Assembly: GCF_001545075.1 (NCBI RefSeq)
Contig: NZ_FCOB02000005.1
Span: 1 to 64,000, forward strand
Direction of reading: 5' to 3'
Origin: Caballeronia ptereochthonis
GTDB taxonomy: Bacteria > Pseudomonadota > Gammaproteobacteria > Burkholderiales > Burkholderiaceae
DNA length: 64,000 nucleotides
The position numbers were made by a program, and so were the translations under genes. Position 1 is the stretch's first letter. Each line of letters begins with the position of its first letter. The notes under the pieces were generated by a model. The model saw only the letters and a program-made list of their open reading frames with translations, did not search any database and was not told the DNA's origin. Shown here piece by piece: positions 18,432 through 28,632 of this stretch.

Positions 18432-19574
18432 ATGGTGCTCAAGAATCTGATCAAGGCCCGCAAAGGCCACGCCGACGCGCTCTCCGACGACGCCCAGCTC
18501 GCGGCGAGCGGTCTTCTGCCGGGATTCGAGGCGCTGCCCACGAACGTGCTCGTTCTGGACATGCGCAGTCTCAAGATCGCGTACGCGAATCCTTCGGCCG
18601 AAGCGATGCTGGAGATGTCGCGCAGGCAGCTGACGCAGATGAACTGGGCGGAGCTCTTCGCCAACGCCGAGGAACTCGCGACCACGATCGCGTCGATCGC
18701 GGAGAACCGCTTCAACGCGACGCGGCTCGATGCCGTGCTCGAGCGTCCCAACCGCGAGGCGGTGCATGTGCATGCGATCGTCGGATATCTGGAAGCCGCC
18801 ACCGACTACGTGCTGCTCGAGCTCTTCGAGAACGAGCGTCACCTGCGCACCGACAGGGAAGAGCGCATCCACGATCTCACGGCGGTCAACAAGCAGCTGA
18901 TCCGCAATCTCGCGCACGAGATCAAGAACCCGCTCGGCGGCATCCGCGGCGCGGCGCAACTGCTCGAATTCGAGCTCGGCGCGCGCGAACGCGACGAGCT
19001 GCGCGAGTACACGCAGGTCATCATCAAGGAATCGGATCGCCTGCAGACGCTCGTCGACCGATTGCTGGAGCCGCACCGGCATCCGCATATCGTCGGCGAC
19101 GTGAACATCCACGAAGTATGCGAGCGCGTGCGCGCGGTGATCCTCGCGGAGTTTCCGCGCGGCCTCACGATCGAGCGCGACTACGACGTGAGCGTGCCGG
19201 ACCTGCGCGGCGACAAGGAGCAGCTGATCCAGGCGCTGCTGAACATCGTGCGCAACGCGGCCGAGGCGCTCAAGGAGCGCATCTCGCAAGGCGATGCGAA
19301 GATCGAGCTGCGCACGCGCATCGCGCGCAAGGTGACGATCGGCAAAAAGCTGCACAAACTGGCACTGGACTTGCATATCACTGACAACGGTCCCGGCATC
19401 CCCAGCGAGATCCGCGACCGGATCTTCTTTCCGCTCGTGTCGGGCCGGGAAGACGGCAGCGGTCTCGGCCTCACGCTCGCGCAATCGTTCGTGCATCAGC
19501 ATGACGGCTTGATCGAAGTGGAGAGCAGGCCGGGCTGCACCGAGTTCGCCATCCTGTTGCCGTTTGAGAATTGA
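18432..19574 (+). CDS. ntrB: Nitrogen sensor histidine kinase NtrB
   Basis: The 380-residue cytosolic kinase/phosphatase controls NtrC in response to PII. A PAS domain (about residues 35-125; NVLVLDMRSLKIAYANPSAE) precedes the dimerisation/phosphoacceptor helix NLAHEIKNPLGGIRGAAQ with His162. ATP-binding boxes follow: N (NIVRNAAEAL), G1 (DNGPGIP) and G2 (GSGLGLTLAQ). There is no membrane segment, as expected for NtrB. The gene lies 172 bases after glnA and 136 bases before ntrC, in the classical glnA-ntrB-ntrC order. Confidence 0.95.
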   Translation: MVLKNLIKARKGHADALSDDAQLAASGLLPGFEALPTNVLVLDMRSLKIAYANPSAEAMLEMSRRQLTQMNWAELFANAEELATTIASIAENRFNATRLDAVLERPNREAVHVHAIVGYLEAATDYVLLELFENERHLRTDREERIHDLTAVNKQLIRNLAHEIKNPLGGIRGAAQLLEFELGARERDELREYTQVIIKESDRLQTLVDRLLEPHRHPHIVGDVNIHEVCERVRAVILAEFPRGLTIERDYDVSVPDLRGDKEQLIQALLNIVRNAAEALKERISQGDAKIELRTRIARKVTIGKKLHKLALDLHITDNGPGIPSEIRDRIFFPLVSGREDGSGLGLTLAQSFVHQHDGLIEVESRPGCTEFAILLPFEN

Positions 19575-19710
19575 AACCCGTTTGATCACCGACATCACGC
19601 CAGGAAGTCACAGGCCGCCGTCAACATAGGCCGCGTCCGCATCACGCTTTGAAGCCTGACCGTTTCGACGGGCTCACACCGAACCATACGAAGACTTCTC
19701 GCCGAACGAT

Positions 19711-21207
19711 ATGAAGCCGATCTGGATAGTAGACGACGACCAATCCATCCGCTGGGTGCTGGAAAAAGCGCTCGCACGAGAGAATTTCACGACGCGCAGC
19801 TTCTCGGGCGTGCGCGATGCGCTCGCCGCGCTCGAGCAGGAAAGCCCGCAGGTGCTCGTGTCGGATATCCGCATGCCGGGCGGCTCCGGGCTCGAACTGC
19901 TGCAGACCGTGCGCGACCGTCTGCCGGGATTGCCGGTCATCATCATGACGGCGTTCTCCGATCTCGACAGCGCGGTGGCCGCGTTTCAGGGCGGTGCATT
20001 CGAATATCTCGCCAAGCCTTTCGACGTGGACAAGGCCGTCGAGCTGATCCGCCGCGCGGTGGACGAAAGCATGCGCGGCGAAGCGGCGTATGACGAGCGC
20101 GTGACCGAAACGCCCGAGATGCTCGGGCAGGCGCCCGCGATGCAGGACATGTTCCGCGCCATCGGCCGTTTGTCCCATTCGGCGGCGACCGTGCTCATCA
20201 CGGGCGAATCAGGCACCGGAAAGGAGCTTGTTGCGCGCGCTTTGCACCGACATAGCCCGCGCGCGAACGGACCCTTCATCGCGCTGAACACGGCGGCGAT
20301 TCCGAAGGATCTGCTGGAATCCGAACTGTTCGGCCACGAGCGCGGCGCGTTCACCGGCGCGCAGGCGATGCGCCAGGGCCGCTTCGAGCAGGCCGAGAAC
20401 GGCACGCTCTTTCTCGATGAAATCGGCGACATGCCGTTCGACCTGCAGACGCGCCTGTTGCGCGTGCTGTCCGACGGGCAGTTCTATCGCGTGGGCGGGC
20501 ACAATCCGTTGAAGGCCAACGTGCGCGTGATCGCGGCGACGCATCAGAATCTCGAATCGCGCGTGCGGCAGGGTCTGTTCCGCGAGGACTTGTATCACCG
20601 CCTGAACGTGATCCGCCTGCGTCTGCCGGCATTGCGCGAGCGCAGCGAGGACATTCCGCTGCTCACGCGCCATTTCCTGCAGAAGAGCGCGCGCGATCTC
20701 GGCGTGGAACCCAAGCGCGTGTCGGACGATGCGCTCGCGTATCTCGCGTCGCTGCCCTTTCCCGGCAATGTGCGTCAGCTGGAGAACCTGTGCAACTGGC
20801 TCACGGTGATGGCGCCCGCGCAGGTGATCGAGCGGAAGGACCTGCCGCCCGATCTCACGCCGCGCCAGGACGCTACGCCGGAGGCCATCGCGGTTTCGAC
20901 CGACGGCACGGTGGCCGCGGCGCCGGTCGCGCCGAACGGCACGGGCGCGGCCGCCGCGTCGGTCGCAGCTACGGTCCAGGGCGTTTCCGCGAGCGTATGG
21001 GAGAACGGCTTGCGCACGGAAGTCGCGCGCCTGCTGCGCGAGAACTCCGCCGACGTCATGGACGAGCTCGCACGCCGTTTCGAAGCCGCGGTGATCCGCG
21101 AGGCGCTCGATTTCACGCGCGGACGCAAGGTGGAAGCGGCGGAGCGGCTGGGCATCGGCCGCAATACGATCACGCGCAAGATCCAGGAACTGCATCTCGA
21201 CGCGTGA
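19711..21207 (+). CDS. ntrC: Nitrogen response regulator NtrC
   Basis: A 498-residue sigma-54 activator. The receiver domain has the acidic pocket DDD (8-10), the phosphorylated Asp52 in VSDIRMPGGSG and Lys of AKPFDVD. The AAA+ domain shows Walker A GESGTGKE and the sigma-54-contacting GAFTGA loop, plus FLDEIGDMP. After an Ala-rich linker (about residues 390-420), the C-terminal Fis-type HTH (EAAERLGIGRNTITRKIQEL) recognises enhancer sites such as those before glnA. It activates nitrogen-limitation genes when phosphorylated by NtrB. Confidence 0.96.
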   Translation: MKPIWIVDDDQSIRWVLEKALARENFTTRSFSGVRDALAALEQESPQVLVSDIRMPGGSGLELLQTVRDRLPGLPVIIMTAFSDLDSAVAAFQGGAFEYLAKPFDVDKAVELIRRAVDESMRGEAAYDERVTETPEMLGQAPAMQDMFRAIGRLSHSAATVLITGESGTGKELVARALHRHSPRANGPFIALNTAAIPKDLLESELFGHERGAFTGAQAMRQGRFEQAENGTLFLDEIGDMPFDLQTRLLRVLSDGQFYRVGGHNPLKANVRVIAATHQNLESRVRQGLFREDLYHRLNVIRLRLPALRERSEDIPLLTRHFLQKSARDLGVEPKRVSDDALAYLASLPFPGNVRQLENLCNWLTVMAPAQVIERKDLPPDLTPRQDATPEAIAVSTDGTVAAAPVAPNGTGAAAASVAATVQGVSASVWENGLRTEVARLLRENSADVMDELARRFEAAVIREALDFTRGRKVEAAERLGIGRNTITRKIQELHLDA

Positions 21208-21225
21208 TTTCCGTTCGAACCGGGA

Positions 21226-22008
21226 TCAGCCGAGCGTCGCGATGACCGGCGCGTGGTCCGACGGCTGATCCCATTTGCGCGGCACCTTGTCCACTTCACA
21301 CGACGTGCAAAGCGCCGCCAGCTCCGCCGACAGCAGGATGTGATCGATGCGCAGCCCCGCGTTGCGGCGGAATGCCATCATCCGGTAGTCCCACCACGTG
21401 AAGAGCTTCTCGGGCTGCTCGAACTTGCGGAAGGCGTCGGTCAGGCCGAGCTCGATGAGCTGGCTGAAGTGCGCACGCTCTTCGGGCGACACGAGGTTCT
21501 GTCCCTCCCACGCTTTCGGGTCGTGCACGTCGCGGTCTTCGGGCGCGATGTTGTAGTCGCCCAGCAGCGCGAGCTTCGGGTGACGCGCCATGTCCCCGCG
21601 CAGCCATTCGCGCAGCGCATCCAGCCAGCGCATCTTGTAGGCGAATTTTTCCGAGCCGGGCGCCTGTCCGTTCGGAAAATACGCCGAGATGATCCGCACG
21701 CCGTTCACGGTTGCGGCGATCACGCGCTGCTGCAGGTCCTCGAAACCGGGGATGTTGCGCACGACGCTGATTTCGTCGACTTCGAAGCCCGCATCGGCGC
21801 GCACCAGAATGCCGACGCCGTTATACGTCTTCTGTCCCGCGAACCAGCTCTTGTAGCCCGCGGCTTCGAGTTCCGCGCGCGGAAACTTCTCGTCGGGAAG
21901 CTTCAGTTCCTGCAGGCACAGCACGTCGACGCCCGAAAGCGCGAGCCAGTCGATGACATGCTGCTGTCGGACTTTGAGGGAATTGACGTTCCAGGTGGCG
22001 ATTTTCAT
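21226..22008 (-). CDS. xthA: Exodeoxyribonuclease III
   Basis: The 260-residue enzyme belongs to the ExoIII/AP endonuclease family, which cuts DNA at abasic sites during base excision repair and removes 3' blocking groups. Motifs in order: KIATWNVNSLKVRQ, LCLQELKLPDEKFP (catalytic Glu), GVRIISAYFPNGQ, LLGDYNIAPEDRDV (Asp and Asn), and the C-terminal PSDHAPVIATL with catalytic Asp-His. It converges with ntrC, with 18 bases between the genes, and diverges from the GT-like gene. Confidence 0.94.
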   Translation of the reverse strand: MKIATWNVNSLKVRQQHVIDWLALSGVDVLCLQELKLPDEKFPRAELEAAGYKSWFAGQKTYNGVGILVRADAGFEVDEISVVRNIPGFEDLQQRVIAATVNGVRIISAYFPNGQAPGSEKFAYKMRWLDALREWLRGDMARHPKLALLGDYNIAPEDRDVHDPKAWEGQNLVSPEERAHFSQLIELGLTDAFRKFEQPEKLFTWWDYRMMAFRRNAGLRIDHILLSAELAALCTSCEVDKVPRKWDQPSDHAPVIATLG

Positions 22009-22237
22009 TGCGTGGCCGAAGTGTTAGTTTGGTTATCGTCCGCTTTCGACGATGATCCAGCATGATACCCATAAGCGCGATTGCATCCACGCAACGCATG
22101 GGTCGGCACGTTCACGAAAGCGCAACGATCGCGAGTTGATACAATCCGCCCCCGAATGCCGAGCGATGCTTCGATCGACACGATCGCTCACATAATTTTG
22201 CAATGCGAATCAAGCTATCGCCAAAGAGGTGACAAAC

Positions 22238-23005
22238 ATGACGTCGCCATTCTCTCTCGCCGTCGCCACGCCCACGCGATCCGGCTCTTTCTGCATGGAT
22301 TACGTCGGCAGCGTTCTGGAGCTGCAGCATCACTGTCTCGGCAAGGGCATCGACTTTCGCTTCCTGCCGCTTGCCAACGTCACGTTGATCGACCTTGCCC
22401 GTAACACGCTGGCGAATCGTTTCCTGTGGGAGACGCCATGCACGCACTTGCTGTTCGTCGATGACGACATGGGTTTCCACGCCGGCGAACTCGCGCGGAT
22501 GTTCGATTACCGCGATCGCGACGTCATCGGCGCGTTGTACCCGCGTCGCGCCTACGACTGGGCGCGCATCAAGCAGGCCGTGCTGAGCCATCCGGACATC
22601 GATCCGGCGACGCTGCCCGACATTGCCGCGGATTATCGCGACATGTTCGCGCTGCCGGGCGACGCTCCCACGATGACGGTCAGTCACGAACCGATACCCA
22701 TGGCCGGCATCCCGAGCGGCCTCATGATGATTTCGCGCGAGTGCCTGATGAAGCTGATCGGGAGCGGGCGCGTGTCGCAGATCAATCCCGGCACCGAGGT
22801 GAACGGCCAGGTCGTGAAGCATCCGATCTACGAATTCTTCCGTCAGACGACGATCGATGGAAGAACGCAAGGCGAGGACTATTACTTCTGCTCGCTCGTG
22901 AACGCGAGCGGCGCGCAGGTGTGGGGTTGCACGTGGATCCAGGTGACGCACACGGGCGCTCACTCTTTCTACGGGAATCTGCAGAAGATCTCGAGTTATC
23001 TGTAG
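22238..23005 (+). CDS. GT-A-fold glycosyltransferase-like protein
   Basis: This 255-residue cytosolic protein begins AVATPTRSGSFCMDYVGS, as in proteins that share the nucleotide-sugar-binding fold of family 2-like transferases. THLLFVDDDMGF carries a DxD-type metal motif, and DVIGALYPRR follows as in related hypothetical proteins. The sugar and acceptor are unknown, and there is no surface-polysaccharide cluster around it. ATG 22238 follows AGAGGTGA six bases upstream; a GTG at 22229 is an alternative. A 15-bp perfect GC hairpin follows the gene. It is an isolated gene between xthA and kdp. Confidence 0.65.
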   Translation: MTSPFSLAVATPTRSGSFCMDYVGSVLELQHHCLGKGIDFRFLPLANVTLIDLARNTLANRFLWETPCTHLLFVDDDMGFHAGELARMFDYRDRDVIGALYPRRAYDWARIKQAVLSHPDIDPATLPDIAADYRDMFALPGDAPTMTVSHEPIPMAGIPSGLMMISRECLMKLIGSGRVSQINPGTEVNGQVVKHPIYEFFRQTTIDGRTQGEDYYFCSLVNASGAQVWGCTWIQVTHTGAHSFYGNLQKISSYL

Positions 23006-23029
23006 TCGCACCGCGGGAATCGGCTCATG

Positions 23030-23067
23030 ACGGGCCGCGCGCGAGGATCGCATCGCGCGCGGCCCGT
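23030..23067 (+). terminator. GC-rich hairpin after the GT-like gene
   Basis: A 15-bp perfect stem, ACGGGCCGCGCGCGA (23030-23044) with TCGCGCGCGGCCCGT (23053-23067), has an 8-base loop. It lacks a proper T-run, so termination may be incomplete. It insulates the kdp operon. Confidence 0.6.
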
Positions 23068-23176
23068 CGTCGTTTACACGATTTTTATATCCCGTTTCCG
23101 ACTCTTGTCGCGCCCTTTACGTCCATTTGCTTAATCTCCACCCTGTCCTGAAACCGCATAAGGGGAGAACACGACA

Positions 23177-23284
23177 ATGGACCTGCTTTACCTCGCCGGC
23201 ATCGTCCTTTTCTGGGCGCTTTGCGTGGCGCTCACGAGCGGCTGCGAGCGTCTGCGCCGCCGCGTGCCGGGAGGCCGCTCATGA
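23177..23284 (+). CDS. 35-residue membrane ORF preceding kdpF
   Basis: This short ORF encodes [20 protein letters not shown] followed by [15 protein letters not shown]: one hydrophobic helix and then a strongly basic tail, which predicts a single-pass inner-membrane peptide with the tail inside. Its ATG has AGGGGAGA about ten bases upstream, and its stop overlaps the kdpF start as ATGA at 23281-23284. From memory, similar ORFs stand before kdpF in other proteobacteria under uninformative names. The coupling suggests a role in Kdp assembly or regulation, but none is shown. Confidence 0.7.
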   Translation: MDLLYLAGIVLFWALCVALTSGCERLRRRVPGGRS

Positions 23285-23376
23285 ACGGCTGGATGATGTG
23301 GCTCGCGGCGGCCTCCACGCTGCTGCTTCTCGTGTACCTCGTGTATGCGCTCCTGCGTGCGGAGGATCTCGAATGA
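23281..23376 (+). CDS. kdpF: Kdp subunit KdpF
   Basis: A 31-residue hydrophobic peptide, [20 protein letters not shown] then [11 protein letters not shown]. The tail with YALLRAEDL is the KdpF hallmark. KdpF is a single helix that stabilises the KdpABC complex in the inner membrane. Both ends overlap neighbours by ATGA: the start overlaps the preceding small ORF and the stop overlaps kdpA at 23373-23376. Confidence 0.9.
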   Translation: MNGWMMWLAAASTLLLLVYLVYALLRAEDLE

Positions 23377-25142
23377 ACGCCAATACGTTGATGCAGACGG
23401 CGCTTTTCATCGCCGTGCTGATCGCGCTCGCGATTCCGCTCGGGCGCTACATGAGCAACGTGCTCGACGGCAGCTCGGTCGTCGTGCGCAGGATCGGGCG
23501 GCCGGTCGAATCCATGCTTTATCGCATCGCCGGCATCGATCCCGATGCCGAAATGTCATGGAAGCACTACGCGCTCGCCGTGCTGCTGTTCAATGCGCTC
23601 GGCGCACTCGCGCTGTACGCGCTGCTGCGCCTGCAGGGCATGTTGCCGGTCAATCCGCAAGGCATGGCCGGCATGTCGCCGGATGCCGCGTTCAATACCG
23701 CGGTCAGCTTCGTGACCAACACGAACTGGCAGGACTACGGCGGCGAAAGCACGCTCGGCTATCTCGCGCAGATGCTCGGCCTCACCGTGCAGAACTTCCT
23801 GTCGGCGGCGACGGGCATCGCCGTGGTCATCGCGCTGATTCGCGGCTTCAAGCGTCATTCGGCGCAGACCATCGGCAACTTCTGGGTCGATCTGACGCGC
23901 GTGACGCTCTACGTGCTCGCGCCGCTCGCGCTCGTCTTCGCGCTGGTCTTCGTGAGCCAGGGCGCGATCCAGAACTTCAAGGCGTATCAGGACGTGTCGA
24001 CGCTTCAGGTGACGACGTATCAGGCGCCCAAAACCGATGCGCAAGGCAACGCCGTGAAGGACGCGAAGGGTAATCCCGTGATGCAGGACCTGAAGGCCGA
24101 CAAGCAGACGCTGCCGATGGGCCCGGTCGCCTCGCAGGAAGCGATCAAGATGCTCGGCACCAACGGCGGCGGCTTCTTCAACGCCAACTCGGCGCATCCG
24201 TACGAGAACCCGACGCCGTTCGCCAACTTCATGCAGATGCTCGCCATGCTGATCATTCCGGCGGCGTTGTGCGTGGTGTTCGGCCGCACGGTCGGCGACA
24301 GCCGGCAGGGCTACGCCGTGCTCGCCGCGATGACCATCACATTCGCCGCCGCGTGCGTCGGCGAGATCTCGGCAGAGCAGGCGGGCAACCCGCTTTACGC
24401 GTCGCTGCATGTCGACACGCACGCGTCCGCGCTGCAGGCGGGCGGCAACATGGAAGGCAAGGAAACGCGTCTGGGCATTGCGCAGTCGGGCATCTTCACG
24501 GTCGCGACGACGGCGGCGTCGTGCGGCGCGGTCGTCAACATGCACGATTCGCTGACGCCGCTCGGCGGCCTCGTGCCGATGCTGCTGATCCAGCTCGGCG
24601 AAGTGATCTTCGGCGGCGTCGGCTCGGGTCTCTACGGCATGCTGGTCTTTGCGCTGCTCGCTGTGTTCGTCGCGGGGCTGATGATCGGACGCACACCCGA
24701 GTACGTCGGCAAGAAGATCGAATCGTTCGAGATGAAGATGGTTTCCATCGCGATCCTGCTCACGCCCTTGATCGTGCTGGTCGGCACGTCGATCGCCGTG
24801 CTCACGGCGGCGGGCACCGCGGGCATCGCGAATCCGGGCGCGCACGGCTTTTCCGAAATCCTCTATGCGTTCAGCTCCGCGGCGAACAACAACGGCAGCG
24901 CGTTCGCGGGCCTTTCGGTGAACACGCCGTTCTACAACGCGATGCTCGGCATCGCGATGTGGTTCGGCCGCTTCGGCTCGATCGTGCCGGTGCTCGCCAT
25001 CGCGGGCTCGCTCGCGGCGAAGAAACGCCTCGCGGCGACGGTCCTGCTCGGCACGCTTCTGCTCGTCGGTGCGCTCACCTATGTGCCCGCGCTCGCGCTC
25101 GGCCCCATCGTCGAGCACATCACGATGATCGCAGGCCATTGA
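23373..25142 (+). CDS. kdpA: Potassium-transporting ATPase subunit KdpA
   Basis: The 589-residue inner-membrane subunit binds and conducts K+ and is related to the SKT channel family. It has four degenerate selectivity-filter loops, for example [39 protein letters not shown], and the late [14 protein letters not shown]. It is about 30 residues longer than E. coli KdpA; the extra part is a hydrophilic loop near residues 200-235 ([19 protein letters not shown]). The start ATG at 23373 overlaps kdpF. kdpB follows after 14 bases. Confidence 0.96.
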   Translation: MNANTLMQTALFIAVLIALAIPLGRYMSNVLDGSSVVVRRIGRPVESMLYRIAGIDPDAEMSWKHYALAVLLFNALGALALYALLRLQGMLPVNPQGMAGMSPDAAFNTAVSFVTNTNWQDYGGESTLGYLAQMLGLTVQNFLSAATGIAVVIALIRGFKRHSAQTIGNFWVDLTRVTLYVLAPLALVFALVFVSQGAIQNFKAYQDVSTLQVTTYQAPKTDAQGNAVKDAKGNPVMQDLKADKQTLPMGPVASQEAIKMLGTNGGGFFNANSAHPYENPTPFANFMQMLAMLIIPAALCVVFGRTVGDSRQGYAVLAAMTITFAAACVGEISAEQAGNPLYASLHVDTHASALQAGGNMEGKETRLGIAQSGIFTVATTAASCGAVVNMHDSLTPLGGLVPMLLIQLGEVIFGGVGSGLYGMLVFALLAVFVAGLMIGRTPEYVGKKIESFEMKMVSIAILLTPLIVLVGTSIAVLTAAGTAGIANPGAHGFSEILYAFSSAANNNGSAFAGLSVNTPFYNAMLGIAMWFGRFGSIVPVLAIAGSLAAKKRLAATVLLGTLLLVGALTYVPALALGPIVEHITMIAGH

Positions 25143-25156
25143 TTTCCGAGGACAGC

Positions 25157-27286
25157 ATGAATCAACAGAATCAAACGCCGATGCACCGTCCCGAGAACCT
25201 GGGGCAGGCACGCACGGCAGCGCGTTCGATGTTCGACCCGACGCTGGTCAAGCCGGCGATCGTCGATGCGTTCAAAAAGCTCGCGCCGCGCACGCAGTTG
25301 CGCAATCCCGTGATGTTCTGCGTCTACGTCGGCAGCATTCTGACGACGGTGCTGTGGATCGCCGCGCTCGCCGGCCAGGCCGAGGCGCCTGCGGGCTTCA
25401 TCCTCGCGATCGCGCTGTGGCTGTGGTTCACGGTGCTCTTCGCGAACTTCGCGGAGGCGCTCGCCGAAGGGCGCTCGAAGGCGCAGGCGGCGTCATTGCG
25501 GCAGGCGAAGCACAACGTGATGGCCAAGAAGCTGAACGAGCCGCATCCGAAGTCACCGATCCGCATCACGACGTCCACCGATCTGCGCCGCGACGATATC
25601 GTGCTCGTCGAAACCGGCGACGTGATTCCTGCCGACGGCGAGGTGATCGACGGTGTCGCCTCGGTCGACGAATCCGCGATCACGGGCGAATCCGCGCCGG
25701 TGATCCGCGAGTCGGGCGGCGACTTTTCGTCTGTGACGGGCGGCACGCGCGTGCTGTCGGACTGGATCGTCGTGCGCGTGACGGTGAATCCCGGCGAGGC
25801 GTTTCTCGACCGCATGATCGCGATGGTCGAGGGCGCGAAGCGTCAGAAGACGCCGAACGAGATCGCGCTGACGATCTTGCTCGTTGCATTGACGCTCGTG
25901 CTGCTCTTCGCGACGGCGACGCTGCTGCCGTTCTCGATGTTCTCCGTGGAAGCGGCGAAGCAGGGCCACGTCGTGACGATCACCGCGCTCGTCGCGCTGC
26001 TCGTGTGCCTGATTCCGACGACCATCGGCGGCCTGCTTTCCGCGATCGGCGTGGCGGGCATGAGCCGCATGATGCAGGCGAACGTGATCGCAACCTCGGG
26101 CCGTGCCGTCGAAGCGGCGGGGGATGTCGACGTGCTCCTGCTCGACAAGACCGGCACGATCACGCTGGGTAACCGCCAGGCGTCGGCGTTCGTGTCGGCG
26201 CCTGGCGTCGACGAACGCGATCTCGCGGATGCGGCGCAACTCGCGTCGCTCGCGGACGAAACGCCGGAGGGGCGCAGCATCGTCGTGCTGGCGAAGCAGC
26301 GCTTCAACATCCGCGAGCGCGACATGGCGACGCTGCATGCGACCTTCCTCGCGTTCTCGGCGCAGTCGCGCATGAGCGGCGTCGATCTGTCCAGTCGCGA
26401 AATTCGCAAGGGCGCGGCCGATGCGGTGAAGAAGTACATCGAGGAGCGCGGCGGGCGCTTCCCGCAGGAAGTGCAGAACGCGGTCGATGACATCGCGCGT
26501 CGCGGCAGCACGCCCTTGGTCGTCGCTGAACGGGTGAGCGAAACGACGCGCGCGCTCGGCGTGATCGAGCTGAAGGACATCGTGAAGGGCGGCATACGCG
26601 AGCGCTTCGCGGAGCTGCGCAAGATGGGCATCAAGACGGTGATGGTGACGGGCGACAACCGCCTGACGGCTGCGGCGATCGCGGCGGAAGCGGGCGTCGA
26701 CGACTTTCTCGCCGAGGCGACGCCCGAAGCCAAGCTCACGACGATTCGCGAACACCAGGCGCAGGGACGGCTCGTCGCGATGACGGGCGACGGCACCAAC
26801 GATGCGCCGGCGCTCGCGCAGGCGGATGTGGCGGTGGCGATGAACACGGGCACGCAGGCCGCGAAGGAAGCGGGCAACATGGTCGATCTGGACTCGAACC
26901 CGACGAAGCTGATCGAGATCGTGGAGATTGGCAAGCAGATGTTGATGACGCGCGGCTCGCTCACGACGTTCTCGATTGCCAACGATGTCGCGAAGTACTT
27001 CGCGATCATTCCGGCGGCGTTCGCGACGACCTATCCGCAGTTGCGCGTGCTGGACGTGATGCATCTTGCGTCGCCGTCGTCGGCGATTCTGTCGGCGGTG
27101 ATTTTCAACGCGCTGATCATCGTGTTTCTGATTCCGCTGGCGCTGAAGGGCGTGAAGTATCGCGCGCTGGGCGCGGCTTCGTTATTGCGGCGGAACCTGC
27201 TGATCTACGGGCTGGGGGGGATCCTGTTGCCGTTCCCGTTCATCAAGTTGATCGATATGGTGATCACGGCGCTGGGCTGGAGTTGA
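25157..27286 (+). CDS. kdpB: Potassium-transporting P-type ATPase subunit KdpB
   Basis: A 709-residue P-type ATPase that powers K+ uptake through KdpA. It shows the actuator motif ITGESAPV, the phosphorylation site DKTGTIT with Asp330, the nucleotide-binding KGAAD region, the hinge [21 protein letters not shown], and TM segments such as [20 protein letters not shown]. Start ATG 25157; a weak GAGGACAG ribosome site precedes it. It is longer at the N-terminus than E. coli KdpB by a short hydrophilic segment ([17 protein letters not shown]). Confidence 0.97.
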   Translation: MNQQNQTPMHRPENLGQARTAARSMFDPTLVKPAIVDAFKKLAPRTQLRNPVMFCVYVGSILTTVLWIAALAGQAEAPAGFILAIALWLWFTVLFANFAEALAEGRSKAQAASLRQAKHNVMAKKLNEPHPKSPIRITTSTDLRRDDIVLVETGDVIPADGEVIDGVASVDESAITGESAPVIRESGGDFSSVTGGTRVLSDWIVVRVTVNPGEAFLDRMIAMVEGAKRQKTPNEIALTILLVALTLVLLFATATLLPFSMFSVEAAKQGHVVTITALVALLVCLIPTTIGGLLSAIGVAGMSRMMQANVIATSGRAVEAAGDVDVLLLDKTGTITLGNRQASAFVSAPGVDERDLADAAQLASLADETPEGRSIVVLAKQRFNIRERDMATLHATFLAFSAQSRMSGVDLSSREIRKGAADAVKKYIEERGGRFPQEVQNAVDDIARRGSTPLVVAERVSETTRALGVIELKDIVKGGIRERFAELRKMGIKTVMVTGDNRLTAAAIAAEAGVDDFLAEATPEAKLTTIREHQAQGRLVAMTGDGTNDAPALAQADVAVAMNTGTQAAKEAGNMVDLDSNPTKLIEIVEIGKQMLMTRGSLTTFSIANDVAKYFAIIPAAFATTYPQLRVLDVMHLASPSSAILSAVIFNALIIVFLIPLALKGVKYRALGAASLLRRNLLIYGLGGILLPFPFIKLIDMVITALGWS

Positions 27287-27312
27287 TTGCATTTTTCCGA
27301 GGTACTTACGTC

Positions 27313-27897
27313 ATGAAGAATCTATTGCGTCCCATGCTGGTGCTGTTCGTCGTGCTGACGGTGGTGACGGGCGTGGTTTATCCGGCGGTCGTCACGGCGC
27401 TCGGGCAGGCGGCATTTTCGCATCGGGCGAATGGCAGTCTGATCGAGCGAGGTGGCAAGGTGATCGGCTCCGAGATCATCGGGCAGCAGTTCGATGCGCC
27501 TGGGTATTTCTGGGGGCGTTTGTCGGCGACGACGCCGAATCCGTACAACGCGGGCAGTTCGAGTGGCTCCAATCTCGGGCCGACGAATCCCGCTCTCGCG
27601 GATGAGGTCAAGGCGCGGATCGCCGCGTTGCATGACGCTGATCCGGGGAATGGCGCGGCCGTGCCGGTTGATCTCGTGACTTCGTCGGGTAGCGGGCTGG
27701 ATCCGGATATCAGCCCTGCGGCGGCGGCTTATCAGGTTGCGCGAGTTGCGAAGGCGAGGGGGGTGTCGACTTCGCAGGTCGAGGCGCTTGTCGCGCGGGC
27801 GACTACTGGGCGGCAGTTTGGTTTGCTCGGAGAGCCTAGGGTGAATGTGCTTAAATTGAATCTTGCTTTGGATGGCGATGGGGGGGCTGCACCGTAA
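27313..27897 (+). CDS. kdpC: Potassium-transporting ATPase subunit KdpC
   Basis: The 194-residue subunit has one N-terminal membrane helix ([21 protein letters not shown]) and a periplasmic domain with the family motifs [30 protein letters not shown] and [14 protein letters not shown]. KdpC assembles with KdpB and raises its affinity for ATP. Start ATG 27313. The last part uses codons less GC-biased than kdpAB (GGG, ACT, TTG appear more), and the gene ends only 30 bases before a long palindromic element. Confidence 0.95.
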   Translation: MKNLLRPMLVLFVVLTVVTGVVYPAVVTALGQAAFSHRANGSLIERGGKVIGSEIIGQQFDAPGYFWGRLSATTPNPYNAGSSSGSNLGPTNPALADEVKARIAALHDADPGNGAAVPVDLVTSSGSGLDPDISPAAAAYQVARVAKARGVSTSQVEALVARATTGRQFGLLGEPRVNVLKLNLALDGDGGAAP

Positions 27898-27926
27898 GGG
27901 CTTGGTTCGTTTGCTTGTTCTTCCAT

Positions 27927-28540
27927 GAAATCCTGAATTTTTAGTGGTCTATTAGCGTTGCCCCTGTGCGGGGCGGCAGTCACTTTCTTTGCTGCTGCAA
28001 AGAAAGTAACCAAAGAAAGCAGCTTTGGCCCGGAGTGCTGGAGGCGGACGCGTCGTCATGGTTCGGCGTGACCCAGCCCCTAAGTGTCGCCCTCAAAGGA
28101 CTAACGCGCCGTGGTTCGCGCACGGTCTGACGAGCTAGTCCGTTCAGGGTGCTGGTTCAGCACCTAACAGTTCCGGCCCAGCGCTACGCGCTGCCGCAGG
28201 GCATGCAAGGGAAACCAACCTTTAGCGAATGCGGTGAGATGGAGGCGTTATCCAGGAAGCACGGGCAGACCCGATGAACCCTTCGGCCGCGCAGCGGGCT
28301 GGAGCTTTTTTGGTGCTGAACCAGTCAGTTTTGTGGTGCGATTTGGCAGAGCGTGCGCGAGCCACGGCGCCTCAGTCCTTTGAGGGCGACACTTAGGGGC
28401 TGGGCCACTCCGAACCATGACGACGAGTCTGCCTGGGCCCAAAGCTGCTTTCTTTGGTTACTTTCTTTGCAGCAGCAAAGAAAGTGACTGCCGCCCCGCA
28501 CAGGGGCAATGCTAATAGACCACTAAGAATTCAGGATTTC
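27927..28540. repeat. 614-bp imperfect palindrome between kdpC and kdpD
   Basis: The two ends are near-perfect inverted copies of about 104 bases (27927-28030 and 28437-28540), starting GAAATCCTGAAT on each strand. Further inverted pairs lie inside: CGTCGTCATGGTTCGG (28051) with its complement near 28416, TAAGTGTCGCCCTCAAAGGA (28081) with 28376-28396, and GGTTCAGCACC (28164) with GGTGCTGAACC near 28312. Only the centre is asymmetric. Both arms encode, reading outward, a peptide starting MVTFFAAAKKVTAAPHRGNA, which I recall as a frequent spurious annotation in Burkholderia, marking a repeat family. No transposase is present. Confidence 0.9.
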
Positions 28541-28545
28541 ACGGA

Positions 28546-28600
28546 AGCGCAAGCAAGCAAGGAAGCGAGCAAGCAAGGAAGGAAGGAAGCAAACAAACAC
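28546..28600 (+). repeat. Short purine-rich tandem repeats before kdpD
   Basis: Runs of GCAA and GGAA units follow directly after the palindrome, for example AAGCAAGCAAGGAAGC and AAGGAAGGAAGGAAGC. They end about 30 bases before the kdpD ATG and occupy the place of its ribosome-binding site, which is otherwise not evident. Confidence 0.7.
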
Positions 28601-28632
28601 CCCAAAGCGCCAGCAAAAAAAAGCAAACCACG

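Noticed and set aside
27927..28540. Insertion sequence or CRISPR interpretation of the kdp palindrome
   Set aside because: No transposase and no regularly spaced direct repeats; the structure is one long inverted repeat.
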